DNA from: an uncultured Succinatimonas sp.
GTDB taxonomy: Bacteria > Pseudomonadota > Gammaproteobacteria > Enterobacterales > Succinivibrionaceae
NCBI GenBank assembly: GCA_905201175.1
Contig: CAJKNC010000040.1
Coordinates: 1-13,841 of the forward strand
Direction of reading: 5' to 3'
Length of the DNA stretch: 13,841 nt
Under the pieces are notes generated by a model that was given only the letters and a program-made list of their open reading frames with translations, was not told the DNA's origin and searched no databases. Positions within the stretch are counted from its first letter, which is position 1, and every line of letters begins with the position of its first letter. The position numbers and the translations under genes were made by a program. This document shows positions 1-7,352 of the stretch, in pieces.

Positions 1-118
1 CAAATTAATGTTTTATCTATAAATGATTATTTTATATAATATATTCTGAAATTTGCTGCAATATACGAATGCAGCTTATAAAGAGATTGCTTATCTGTTT
101 AGATTCAGATAATTAATA
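1..118. other. AT-rich intergenic end of window, no gene seen
   Basis: I see no credible coding region here. The stretch is very AT-rich. It carries two short perfect inverted repeats: GCTGCA at 55-60 with TGCAGC at 70-75, and TTATCTG at 91-97 with CAGATAA at 106-112. A TATAAT hexamer sits at 35-40 on the plus strand, but nothing close to a consensus -35 lies at the right distance, so I do not call a promoter. The adjacent hairpin at 119-155 separates this region from the binding-protein gene. It is probably the flank of a gene lying outside the window. Confidence 0.5.
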
Positions 119-155
119 AAAAAATAAGCGCTATTTTTCATAGTGCTTATTTTTT
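119..155. terminator. Bidirectional intrinsic terminator after the binding-protein gene
   Basis: Bases 119-134 pair with 140-155 through 16 positions, with one G-T wobble (130/144) and a five-base loop (135-139). The core is AATAAGCGCTAT paired with ATAGTGCTTATT. A-tracts flank the left side and T-tracts the right side, so the RNA from either strand would be a hairpin ending in a U run. On the minus strand it lies nine bases beyond the stop codon at 165-167 and ends the binding-protein transcript. It would also stop plus-strand transcripts entering from the left. Confidence 0.88.
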
Positions 156-164
156 ATGAGTTAG

Positions 165-899
165 TTAATTATTTTTAAACCACTTATCGACAATTTTCTG
201 GTATTCGCCGTTAGCCTTAATCTTTTCTAAGCCCTCGGTTACAATTTTCTGAACTTTCTGATTGCTCTTATTCATTGCAATGCCCAGGCCTTGGGCTTCA
301 TAAATTTCATCTAATAAAACAAAATCTGTCTCAGGGTTTTTAGCTAAATAGTACTGATGAACAGATCTGCCGGTAATAAAAGCATCGCATCCGCCGCGAT
401 CTAACTCCAAATAAGCCTCAGTGGCGCTGTTGAAAGTCTTAACCTCAGCCCCTGGAGTTGCAGCAGCCTTATCTGCACCTACAGTTGCAATCTGTACGCA
501 GATGCTGTGATTTTTTAAGGAATCAAAATCAAAGATCTCCTTGCTTTTATCACGGCGAATCATGATGCTTTGGCCTACAACATAATATTCAGGAGAGAAA
601 TAAAGACGCTTAGCGCGCTCGGCATTTTTGACAATGCCGCTGATAGCTGCATCTAAAGTTCCGGTTAAAACACCCGGGATAATACCGTCAAACGGCATAG
701 GCTGCCATTGAATTTGCACATTTTGAACCTTGCCGACAGCTTCCATTATGTCGATATCAAAACCTTCAAGCTTACCGGTTTTATCATTAACATACTCAAA
801 AGGAGCAAAAGCAGGCTCTGTACCGACAATTAAAGAAGTCTGCGCATAAGCTTGCAGAGCAAATAAAGAAGCAATTAAAAGACTTATAATCTTTTTCAT
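165..899 (-). CDS. Periplasmic amino-acid-type solute-binding protein (ABC transporter, SBP family 3)
   Basis: A 244-residue precursor of the GlnH/HisJ/ArtJ type, which captures a small polar solute in the periplasm and delivers it to an ABC permease. Residues 1-19 form a signal peptide (two lysines, a hydrophobic core, then AYA before Gln20), so the mature protein has about 225 residues. Family landmarks are the first-lobe strand with GTEPAFAPFEY (26-36), GFDIDIM (46-52), DGIIPGVLTGTLDAAISG (71-88) and ER-KR-FS (94-102), where Arg95 aligns with the carboxylate-binding arginine. Oddities: the second-lobe Asp that usually holds the ligand amino group is Gly177, and Cys134 and Cys171 could form a disulfide. 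I chose the ATG at 899 because GGAG lies seven bases upstream and the signal peptide starts there; an upstream in-frame TTG at 977 would add 26 residues that spoil it. No permease or ATPase gene is adjacent. The ligand cannot be told from sequence. Confidence 0.9.
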   Translation of the reverse strand: MKKIISLLIASLFALQAYAQTSLIVGTEPAFAPFEYVNDKTGKLEGFDIDIMEAVGKVQNVQIQWQPMPFDGIIPGVLTGTLDAAISGIVKNAERAKRLYFSPEYYVVGQSIMIRRDKSKEIFDFDSLKNHSICVQIATVGADKAAATPGAEVKTFNSATEAYLELDRGGCDAFITGRSVHQYYLAKNPETDFVLLDEIYEAQGLGIAMNKSNQKVQKIVTEGLEKIKANGEYQKIVDKWFKNN

Positions 900-906
900 A
901 AAAAAT

Positions 907-937
907 CTCCGTAAGATAATTATGCTTATCTTACGGA
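907..937 (-). promoter_or_regulatory. Leader hairpin that buries the Shine-Dalgarno of the binding-protein gene
   Basis: Bases 908-919 and 926-937 form a perfect 12-bp inverted repeat (TCCGTAAGATAA and its complement) around a six-base loop. In the minus-strand RNA the 3' arm ends ACGGA, so three of the four bases of the GGAG Shine-Dalgarno (910-907) are in the stem. After G-A come six U and then the ATG at 899. The arrangement can be read as a ribosome-site-masking hairpin, as an attenuator-type intrinsic terminator placed just before the start codon, or as a DNA operator. The structure is directly visible; the function is inferred. Confidence 0.6.
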
Positions 938-978
938 AAAATATTAAAAGGCGCAGAAAAAAAATTATTTGCACCAAA

Positions 979-1007
979 ATATTACTTATGCATTAATGCT
1001 TTTGCAC
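979..1007 (-). promoter_or_regulatory. Possible weak promoter for the binding-protein gene
   Basis: On the minus strand TAATAT (984-979) could serve as a -10 element. Seventeen bases upstream is GTGCAA (1007-1002), a poor match to a -35 element. A start near 972 would give a leader of about 70 bases containing the 907-937 hairpin. The poor -35 suggests either an activator-dependent promoter or read-through from lonH. The heptamer TTTGCAC occurs at 968-974 and again at 1001-1007, flanking the -10, and a GCATTAATGC palindrome lies at 990-999. Confidence 0.3.
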
Positions 1008-1016
1008 TTTTTTAAA

Positions 1017-2609
1017 TCAATTCCAAAAATGCCACCAAGGACGACGGTCTCTATTTAATGATAATTCGTCTAAGCGAGCGCATATACTGCCATATACAGT
1101 ATTTTCGTCGTCATTTTGTCCCCATGGCACGGAGGTCAGAATTTTAACTGCCCCCTTTACATGATCGACTGCATAGATATGAAATAAGCCTTTTTTGACA
1201 GCATTCAAAACCGATGGTCTTAAAACTAATTGACTTACGCAGGATCTAGGAATTACTACGCCTTGAGTTCCTGTCAATCCGTGTAAGCGGCAGATCCTAA
1301 AGAATCCCTCGATCTTTTCATTTACTCCGCCCACAGGCTGTACATCTCCGAACTGATCGACAGCTCCGGTTACAGCCAAATCCTGCCTAATCGGGATATT
1401 TGCAAAAGCAGAAATCACCGCACATAAGCCAGTCAAAGATGCGCTGTCGCCGTCGATTTCACTGTATGACTGCTCAAAGACTAAGCTTGCAGATAAAGGC
1501 AAAGGCTGTTCATAGCCAAATTCACGCGTTAAGTAGCCATTAATAATCATCATAGCTTTAGCATGGATCTGTCCGGCAAGCTCAGCTTTACGTTCAATAT
1601 CAATAACATCGCCCTCTCCTCCGGCTCTTAATGTGGCAGTAATGCGCACAGGCTCCCCATACTCATAAGAAGTTCCTGAAGTCTCTATTACTGACAGCCC
1701 ATTAATTTGTCCTACCACCTCGCCTGAGGTTGCAATTAATATTTGGCGATCACGATGATCCCGCAGCTGAGATTCAGCTAAATAATTAGCCCTGAAGTCA
1801 TCGGCGGCTATAGCTTTTAAAACATCTCGGATACCGACAACTGCATTTTGAGCATATCCTGAAGCCTCACGGCACAGTCCTCTTAGCTTAAGCTCAGGCA
1901 AACCTATCCAGCGGCGATCACCGCTCTGCCGACAGCTATAAATACATAAAAGCTCAACTGCCTTTGCGTCAAAAGGCTTTAGCTTATAGCGCTGACAAAA
2001 ATCAGCAACTAAAGACCCCATCAGATAGCAGCCGCCTTGAGCGGCAAACTCTAAGACTAGATCAGCATGCAAAGCATTCTCTACTGCGGGCCACAATACC
2101 TGCAAAGCCGAGGCATCAACAGCATCGGCACAAAAAATTAAGCGCAGATTACCGCGGGACAGCAGCTCATCTAATTTAGGCAGCCATTGCGGATGGCTTA
2201 ATATAATAGAGGCATTCAAAATAAAAATGCCGCCTGCACTTAGAATACCGCTATTGCCGTCTTTGCCGAAAAGCTCGCCTTTCTTAGATTGATAAATAAT
2301 TGGCACCTCAAGAGAGGCTACCTCAAAAACCAATCTTTGAGCTGTACCTAAATTATCAATAAAAGAGGCGCCGCATAACAGCAATATACGGCTTTCGTTA
2401 TCTCTTAATAATGCCCTTACTGCATTGCGCGCTCTAAATTGCAATTGAGCAAAGCTCTTAGGCTTTAAATCTAAGGTAGATCTAAAATCCGCCGGGCCAA
2501 AATCAGGCAATAAATCTTCAAGTTCAAGCTCATAGACATTGTCATTTGGCAATTGAGTTTCTACAAGCTCAGTTTCTACGCTATTACTCAAAAATAACCT
2601 CATAGACAT
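1017..2609 (-). CDS. lonH: LonH/YcbZ-type Lon-family protease with degenerate ATPase region
   Basis: A 530-residue protein whose C-terminal half is a Lon serine-lysine protease domain. Ser389 lies in EIDGDSAS (384-391) and Lys432 in GGVNEKIEG (427-435). Their 43-residue spacing equals that of the Ser679/Lys722 pair of E. coli Lon, so proteolytic chemistry looks intact. The N-terminal half resembles E. coli YcbZ: LFGKDGNSG (113-121) and GGIFILNASIIL (126-137) occupy the Walker B region, but there is no GxxxxGK[ST] and the acidic Walker B residue is Asn132. ATP hydrolysis is therefore unlikely. The protein is shorter than YcbZ (about 586 residues) and keeps its tryptophan-rich C-terminus. No signal peptide; cytoplasmic. 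Its start overlaps the end of hpt, so it is probably co-translated with it. The first ATG (2609) lacks a Shine-Dalgarno; an in-frame TTG at 2591 with GAGG seven bases upstream is a serious alternative, giving 524 residues. The natural substrate is unknown to me. Confidence 0.9.
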   Translation of the reverse strand: MSMRLFLSNSVETELVETQLPNDNVYELELEDLLPDFGPADFRSTLDLKPKSFAQLQFRARNAVRALLRDNESRILLLCGASFIDNLGTAQRLVFEVASLEVPIIYQSKKGELFGKDGNSGILSAGGIFILNASIILSHPQWLPKLDELLSRGNLRLIFCADAVDASALQVLWPAVENALHADLVLEFAAQGGCYLMGSLVADFCQRYKLKPFDAKAVELLCIYSCRQSGDRRWIGLPELKLRGLCREASGYAQNAVVGIRDVLKAIAADDFRANYLAESQLRDHRDRQILIATSGEVVGQINGLSVIETSGTSYEYGEPVRITATLRAGGEGDVIDIERKAELAGQIHAKAMMIINGYLTREFGYEQPLPLSASLVFEQSYSEIDGDSASLTGLCAVISAFANIPIRQDLAVTGAVDQFGDVQPVGGVNEKIEGFFRICRLHGLTGTQGVVIPRSCVSQLVLRPSVLNAVKKGLFHIYAVDHVKGAVKILTSVPWGQNDDENTVYGSICARLDELSLNRDRRPWWHFWN

Positions 2610-3117
2610 TAGGCAAATTACGGTAAATTTCAGCTAAATCCAAGCCATATCCTACCAAAAAGCCTCTATTTAAAACAAAACCAGCATAATCAATTTTAAC
2701 GTCTACTTCTCGACGTGATCTTTGATCGAAAAGCGCGCATAACTTGACCGATGCAGCTCCTCTATCACGGTACATTTGAGTCACAGCCTTCATGGTTATG
2801 CCTGAATCTATAATATCTTCAATAAATAGTAAGTTTTTGCCTTTAATTTCTAAATCCAAATCTTTTAAAAGCTTAACCTCATGGGAACTTGCAGTACCGT
2901 CTCCATAGGAGCTAGCTCTGATAAAATCAATCTTAAGCTGAGGATTATCAATAGCGCGAACTAAATCAGTAAAGAAAAAAACAGCGCCTTTTAATACGCA
3001 TACGCATAAAAGATCTTTACCCTTATAATCTTCACTGATTTGCTTGCCTAATTCTGCAATGCGCTTGTCTAAGTCAGCCTTTGAATAAAGCTCTCTTAAC
3101 TCTTTGATCTTAGCCAT
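2584..3117 (-). CDS. hpt: Hypoxanthine phosphoribosyltransferase
   Basis: Transfers ribose-5-phosphate from PRPP to hypoxanthine (and, in this family, guanine to a varying degree), giving IMP or GMP in cytoplasmic purine salvage. The 177-residue product is the usual length (178 in E. coli). Visible motifs: the LKGA loop (42-45), the flexible-loop SSYGDGT (69-75), the PRPP-binding signature LLFIEDIIDSGIT (96-108) with Glu100, Asp101 and Asp104, and the C-terminal base-binding stretch GFLVGYGLDLAEIYRNLP (152-169) with Phe153 and Asp160. I chose the ATG at 3117 because AGGAG (3130-3126) is eight bases from it; the ATG at 3123 is only two bases from that site. The gene follows tamB by 14 bases, its Shine-Dalgarno sits just past the tamB stop, and it overlaps lonH at its 3' end. 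No separate promoter is visible, so it is probably expressed as part of the tamB-hpt-lonH unit. Confidence 0.96.
   Translation of the reverse strand: MAKIKELRELYSKADLDKRIAELGKQISEDYKGKDLLCVCVLKGAVFFFTDLVRAIDNPQLKIDFIRASSYGDGTASSHEVKLLKDLDLEIKGKNLLFIEDIIDSGITMKAVTQMYRDRGAASVKLCALFDQRSRREVDVKIDYAGFVLNRGFLVGYGLDLAEIYRNLPNVYEVIFE
2589..2602 (-). promoter_or_regulatory. Shine-Dalgarno favouring a TTG start for lonH
   Basis: On the minus strand GAGG (2602-2599) is followed by seven bases and TTG (2591-2589), in frame with lonH. That TTG overlaps the hpt stop (2586-2584) by eight bases, a common geometry for coupled genes. The ATG codons at 2609 and 2603 have no purine-rich sequence at a usable distance. 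The homology to YcbZ begins further in and does not settle the question. Confidence 0.5.
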
Positions 3118-3125
3118 TTGCATAT

Positions 3126-3130
3126 CTCCT
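3126..3130 (-). promoter_or_regulatory. Shine-Dalgarno fixing the hpt start
   Basis: AGGAG on the minus strand, two bases downstream of the tamB stop codon (3134-3132). It is two bases from the ATG at 3123, too close to work, and eight bases from the in-frame ATG at 3117, which is ideal. This decides the start and suggests translational coupling with tamB. Confidence 0.75.
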
Positions 3131-3131
3131 A

Positions 3132-6100
3132 TCAGTCAAATTCAAAACTATAAATTAAATCTACGGATTGATCTATGGAAGATATAAACTCCGCATAAAG
3201 CTTACGCATAAGCTCGTAACGGATTCTAAATTCACTTAATGATGTAAAAACACCATAACCATAGGACAAACGAATATTCTTCGTAATATATGTCTGAACC
3301 CCCACAGTTGTTTCATCACCGCTGCCAGAAGAGGCAAACTGTACGCCCTGCATGCCCAAAGCTCCGGCAAGGGAATTTATAAGTCCTGTTGTAGTTCCTA
3401 AGCCTAAAGTCATTAAGAATTGAGAATTTTGTCCTGAGCTGTCATCTGTATTCTTTTCAAGTCCGTGACCATAAAGCAAATATGAAAGTATCTCGTTTTG
3501 AGACATTGCGGGCTTTGAGAACAGCTCAATTACAGGATCTGAGGCTTTGCCTGTAACATGCACGCCAGCTACCACATCATCCTCAATGCCGAATGGATCA
3601 GCTATCACCTCTGCTCTTAATTGAGGATTGTCAATTTTACCCTTAAAAATAGTATCCGCATAGTTAACAATAAAACGATGACCATAAATTTCTGCTTTAG
3701 CATTATCAAGAGAAATTGTACCTTCAGCTTCAATTTCCTTGTCATGACGATCTTTCTTCAGCACCAGCGAGCCTATAATATGAGACTTCAAGCCCATAGC
3801 ATCAAGCATGACGTCATTTCCCATATTAATATTCAAATTGATATCCATATCTATAGGAGGCTGACGCTGACGATGTTCTGCAATTAAAGCATCTGCTCCG
3901 CCATGCTCAATATAGACTTCATCCTTCGAAGGATTTTGCGCCTGACTGTCTAAAGAAGATACGTTAATTCTTGCTTTAGGAATATTAATGTGCCCTCTTA
4001 CGTATAAAGCATCACTGAGAATAGCTTGAGTATCTATATCGATGTAGGCTTCTCCGTAGCCTAATAAAAATAAAGGCAATGAAGTGGCTCTTACCTCTAA
4101 CTGGCCATTAGCCCCGTCAGCCCAGTTTAAATTTCCTGTGAGGTTTAAATTGCCGTCATTAATCTTGATTAGACCTAAAAGACTGCCGTGGTCGCCATTT
4201 GCATGAACATGCATATCAAAATCATTAATGGTGCCGATATTAAAATGCGGCTCAGCGGCCCCGGCTAATCTGATATCACCAAAGAATAATGGCTTACTTA
4301 AGCTTCCGCCTAAGCTGCCTTGAATATTCGCCTTTCCCTGAAGCTGATTAAACACTCCTCCGGCTGCGGCAAACAGATCTAAATTTAAATCAGCTAAATT
4401 AACCTTGCCAAAAAGCTCCTTCCTGCTTAAAGGATCTCTGATGCCGATATCGATATCCAAATCGCCGTCATTATGACTCAAAGACCCCTTAACTTTTACG
4501 GCAGCTTTGCTCTGATTGAAGAGCAAATCAATCCCAAAGCTGTCATAAGCTATATGGTAATTTGGAATATCAATCCTGCCTGAAGAGCTTGTAATTGAAG
4601 ATTTAACCTCAAATTTTCCGCTGACAATTTCTAAAAAGGCTTCAGCATTAATTCTTCCTGATAAATTGTAGTCACGGGGTGAAATTACATTAAAATAATT
4701 CAGATCAAAACCGTCAACGACTAAATTGGTTTTAATCAAATTCGGAGTGATGACCGTTTTGGCAATTTTAATATCCGTTTTCGTATCAGTGATCTCAACT
4801 GCATCTACATTGCCTGTAGCTTTTTGCAGGTTATAGCTAAAGTTAACCGGGGCTCTCAAGGTGATGGGCTCTGTAAGCGTGCTTTCAATAACTAAATCGC
4901 TGATATTGCCGCTGTAAATACCCTTTTCCTTATCATAGCTGCCGAAAGCGCCGGCAAAGCTTCTATAAGCGCCGCCGCAAGCAAAAGACAGGCGATGCGA
5001 GCTCAAAGTACCAGATAGATCAAAAGAACATTGACGATATAAAGGCCCACCTTTGCCTAAACGCAAAGTATCGCTTAAAAGCGTGAAAGAAAATTCCTCA
5101 TTTTGCGGCTTCAGCATTGCATTAACTATAAAATTGCGTATAGCTACATTATCGTATTTAAGGCGCTTGGAGTTGGCAATAATCGTAGCCTCAGGCATCA
5201 TATAATTGCCTTCAATCTTCAAGCGGCCTGAAACAGCTCCGTCTAAAGAAGGCACTATATCTTTTAAGGAATTTAAGGCAAAGGAGCCATTAAAATCAGA
5301 CTCTTCTGAAAGACTGCCGCGTAATTTCAAATGATTGCGGGCCTGCTCAAATTTCAGCAGGCCGATGTCAAAACCCTGCTGCAAATCTCCATTTAAATTC
5401 TCTGCATACAGTTTGCTAGGATTGCCGTTTAAATGAAAATCAGACTTTAAATTTTCGATATTAAATAAAATTTCTTCAGGGTTTTGATATGTAAAAAGCA
5501 GATCGCTCTCTAAGGAGAGCTTGCCTTTTAATTCCTGATGTATGCCTTTTGCATCAGCTGCATCAAGCTTTAATTTACCAGCTACGGTATAACTGTTTGA
5601 ATACTCAAGATTGCCTTTATAGCTAAAATCCACAGGAGATTTCTGATATTTGCCATTAATATTTAAATTATGGACTAATGCCTGCGTTAAATTAGCATCA
5701 GATTTCAAGTCAAGCTTTAAATCCTGCATTCCCATGCCGTTTAAATTTGCCTTAAGATCTAAAGTCAAGGTTTTAAACAGTTCGCCGCTTACTGCAAATT
5801 TTAAATTACTGATACTAAGAGCCGGATCTTGCCTGTACGCCTCAATCGGACTTACTAAAGTCTGAGCTTCATCGTCATTTTTATCCTGTTTTTGAAGCTC
5901 CTTATTCGCTGCTGCAGCTTTATTTTGATCTTTATTCTTAAATTCAACAAAAGGATAGACCATCTTAGGAATATTTAAATCTAAAGCCAAAGGCAAGGTA
6001 CCATCTAAAGGACGAATAAAGCCTGAAGCCTTAACAGCTTCAGGAGAAGTAAGCAAAGCTTCAACTCTTAATTTGGAAATATCCCCACAAACCTTGGCGC

Positions 6101-7133
6101 TGCCCTCAAGCCCATAAAGAGCTCCGGCATAATTATGCAGGGTTGCTTCATTTTGTGCCCCTTTGCCGCTTAGATTAAAGTCCATATAGTACCAGTCGTA
6201 AAAATCCATGGTACCTGTCACGGAAAGCTCGCCTAAGCTGTGTCTGGCGCTTAGATTTTCAACTTCAAGCTTAGTATCAAGCCAATGCGCTTTTAAATTT
6301 AAATCTGAAATAAGCCCTGTATCAAAGGCAGTCATATAATAGCGGCCGCTATTTATATGTAAGGAATCAACTGATACTTCTAAAGGCAAATTAACGACAG
6401 CAAACTTATCTGGATCTATATATTGAGCCTTGGCCATTTCTTGAGGAGTTTTCAGCTCGATTTCCTCTAGAGCAACTAAAGCCTCATTGTCAGACTCAGA
6501 ATCATCCTTAATCCTGCTGCCGTCAGCTTCGCTGTCAGGATTTAAATAAACGATAACCTTATTTACTTCACCTTTAACAATTGCCGCAAAGCTGTCATGA
6601 GCCTGTAAATGCAAATCAGCCTTATCGATAACTACATCTACAACATCCGACATATAAGAAAAATTCTTTAAATCTAAAGAATTAACGTTTATTGCAACTG
6701 GAAAATGAAGTTTAAAAATCTCATCCTGAGATGAACTAGCAGGCTCAGTATTTTCATCAGAATTATTACTATCTTTAAGATGTAAATTTACCTGCAGATA
6801 ATCAGCACTTATCTTTTCAACATTAAGCCTGCGCTCTTTAGCTAGCAAAAATAGATCATAATCAATGGCAAAATTATCTGCACTTACAGTAATAATATCG
6901 GGTATGCATATGCTCAAGCGACCTGAAGTGCTAAAGCCCTGCCATAAGGAACCATCTTCAATATGAGCCTCAATTTTTACAAAATCTGAGAGCAGGGAAT
7001 TAATTTTATCAATGGCAAACTGCAGGCCTGAGGTAGTAAAAATAAGAAAATATAGACCTAAGCTTAGAAGTCCGCCTAAACCTAACGCTATATAAAATAA
7101 AGGCTTAAAAATTTTTTTTAAAAAAGCTTTCAT
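3132..7133 (-). CDS. tamB: TamB, inner-membrane-anchored component of the translocation and assembly module
   Basis: A 1333-residue AsmA-like bridge protein. In the TAM complex TamB is anchored in the inner membrane, spans the periplasm as a lipid-binding beta groove, and contacts TamA in the outer membrane; it is implicated in outer-membrane protein assembly and phospholipid transport. Residues 11-32 form a single transmembrane anchor, followed by TTSGL (33-37) as in E. coli TamB. A long series of short beta-strand repeats leads to the conserved C-terminal domain, with NEILSYLLYGHG at 1213-1224 and a terminal strand-rich segment ending in FEFD. Acidic linkers at about 121-138 and 199-231 have counterparts in E. 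coli; a charged segment at about 398-436 appears to be extra and helps explain the length above about 1259. A TAA lies in frame three codons before the ATG, so the start is the earliest possible, yet no Shine-Dalgarno is visible. It lies 219 bases after tamA. Confidence 0.95.
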   Translation of the reverse strand: MKAFLKKIFKPLFYIALGLGGLLSLGLYFLIFTTSGLQFAIDKINSLLSDFVKIEAHIEDGSLWQGFSTSGRLSICIPDIITVSADNFAIDYDLFLLAKERRLNVEKISADYLQVNLHLKDSNNSDENTEPASSSQDEIFKLHFPVAINVNSLDLKNFSYMSDVVDVVIDKADLHLQAHDSFAAIVKGEVNKVIVYLNPDSEADGSRIKDDSESDNEALVALEEIELKTPQEMAKAQYIDPDKFAVVNLPLEVSVDSLHINSGRYYMTAFDTGLISDLNLKAHWLDTKLEVENLSARHSLGELSVTGTMDFYDWYYMDFNLSGKGAQNEATLHNYAGALYGLEGSAKVCGDISKLRVEALLTSPEAVKASGFIRPLDGTLPLALDLNIPKMVYPFVEFKNKDQNKAAAANKELQKQDKNDDEAQTLVSPIEAYRQDPALSISNLKFAVSGELFKTLTLDLKANLNGMGMQDLKLDLKSDANLTQALVHNLNINGKYQKSPVDFSYKGNLEYSNSYTVAGKLKLDAADAKGIHQELKGKLSLESDLLFTYQNPEEILFNIENLKSDFHLNGNPSKLYAENLNGDLQQGFDIGLLKFEQARNHLKLRGSLSEESDFNGSFALNSLKDIVPSLDGAVSGRLKIEGNYMMPEATIIANSKRLKYDNVAIRNFIVNAMLKPQNEEFSFTLLSDTLRLGKGGPLYRQCSFDLSGTLSSHRLSFACGGAYRSFAGAFGSYDKEKGIYSGNISDLVIESTLTEPITLRAPVNFSYNLQKATGNVDAVEITDTKTDIKIAKTVITPNLIKTNLVVDGFDLNYFNVISPRDYNLSGRINAEAFLEIVSGKFEVKSSITSSSGRIDIPNYHIAYDSFGIDLLFNQSKAAVKVKGSLSHNDGDLDIDIGIRDPLSRKELFGKVNLADLNLDLFAAAGGVFNQLQGKANIQGSLGGSLSKPLFFGDIRLAGAAEPHFNIGTINDFDMHVHANGDHGSLLGLIKINDGNLNLTGNLNWADGANGQLEVRATSLPLFLLGYGEAYIDIDTQAILSDALYVRGHINIPKARINVSSLDSQAQNPSKDEVYIEHGGADALIAEHRQRQPPIDMDINLNINMGNDVMLDAMGLKSHIIGSLVLKKDRHDKEIEAEGTISLDNAKAEIYGHRFIVNYADTIFKGKIDNPQLRAEVIADPFGIEDDVVAGVHVTGKASDPVIELFSKPAMSQNEILSYLLYGHGLEKNTDDSSGQNSQFLMTLGLGTTTGLINSLAGALGMQGVQFASSGSGDETTVGVQTYITKNIRLSYGYGVFTSLSEFRIRYELMRKLYAEFISSIDQSVDLIYSFEFD

Positions 7134-7352
7134 AAATAATTAGCGTGACTGCCTCTGTCTTAAGAGATTTGAGTAAACGCCGCTTCCTTTTCTGTAAGTC
7201 TATGCGACATAATATAATTTTTTATTAGCGCCGCCTTTAATAAATCTAGCAGAAACCAACTTATCTGCAAAGCAGCCGTTCATACTTATAAAAACCGCGC
7301 TCTTTCATTGATCTCAAATATTAATGCTTAGCTCTCATGTCTATTTTACGCA

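Noticed and set aside
908..937. Fur box
   Set aside because: GATAAGCATAATTATC resembles part of a Fur site, but the half-site spacing does not fit the 7-1-7 or 19-bp consensus.
900..977. Extension of the binding protein to an upstream TTG, adding 26 residues
   Set aside because: The added residues destroy the normal signal peptide and run through the hairpin; the ATG at 899 has a well-spaced GGAG.
1964..2179. Plus-strand open frame of 71 codons inside lonH
   Set aside because: It lies wholly antisense to a conserved protein, has no recognisable motif, and no ribosome site or promoter was seen.
3621..3887. Plus-strand open frame of 88 codons inside tamB
   Set aside because: Antisense to the conserved TamB C-terminal region; its translation looks like the complement of beta-strand-rich codons, not a protein family.
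5650..5865. Plus-strand open frame of 71 codons inside tamB
   Set aside because: Antisense shadow of the TamB repeat region with no supporting signal.
7200..7283. Minus-strand 27-codon frame between tamA and tamB
   Set aside because: No convincing Shine-Dalgarno, no family resemblance, and short frames of this size are expected by chance.
7134..7352. A tRNA, small RNA or terminator in the 219-base tamA-tamB gap
   Set aside because: No cloverleaf, no GC-rich stem followed by U, and only short chance inverted repeats such as CTGC-TTT-GCAG were found; promoter-like hexamers are too weak to call.
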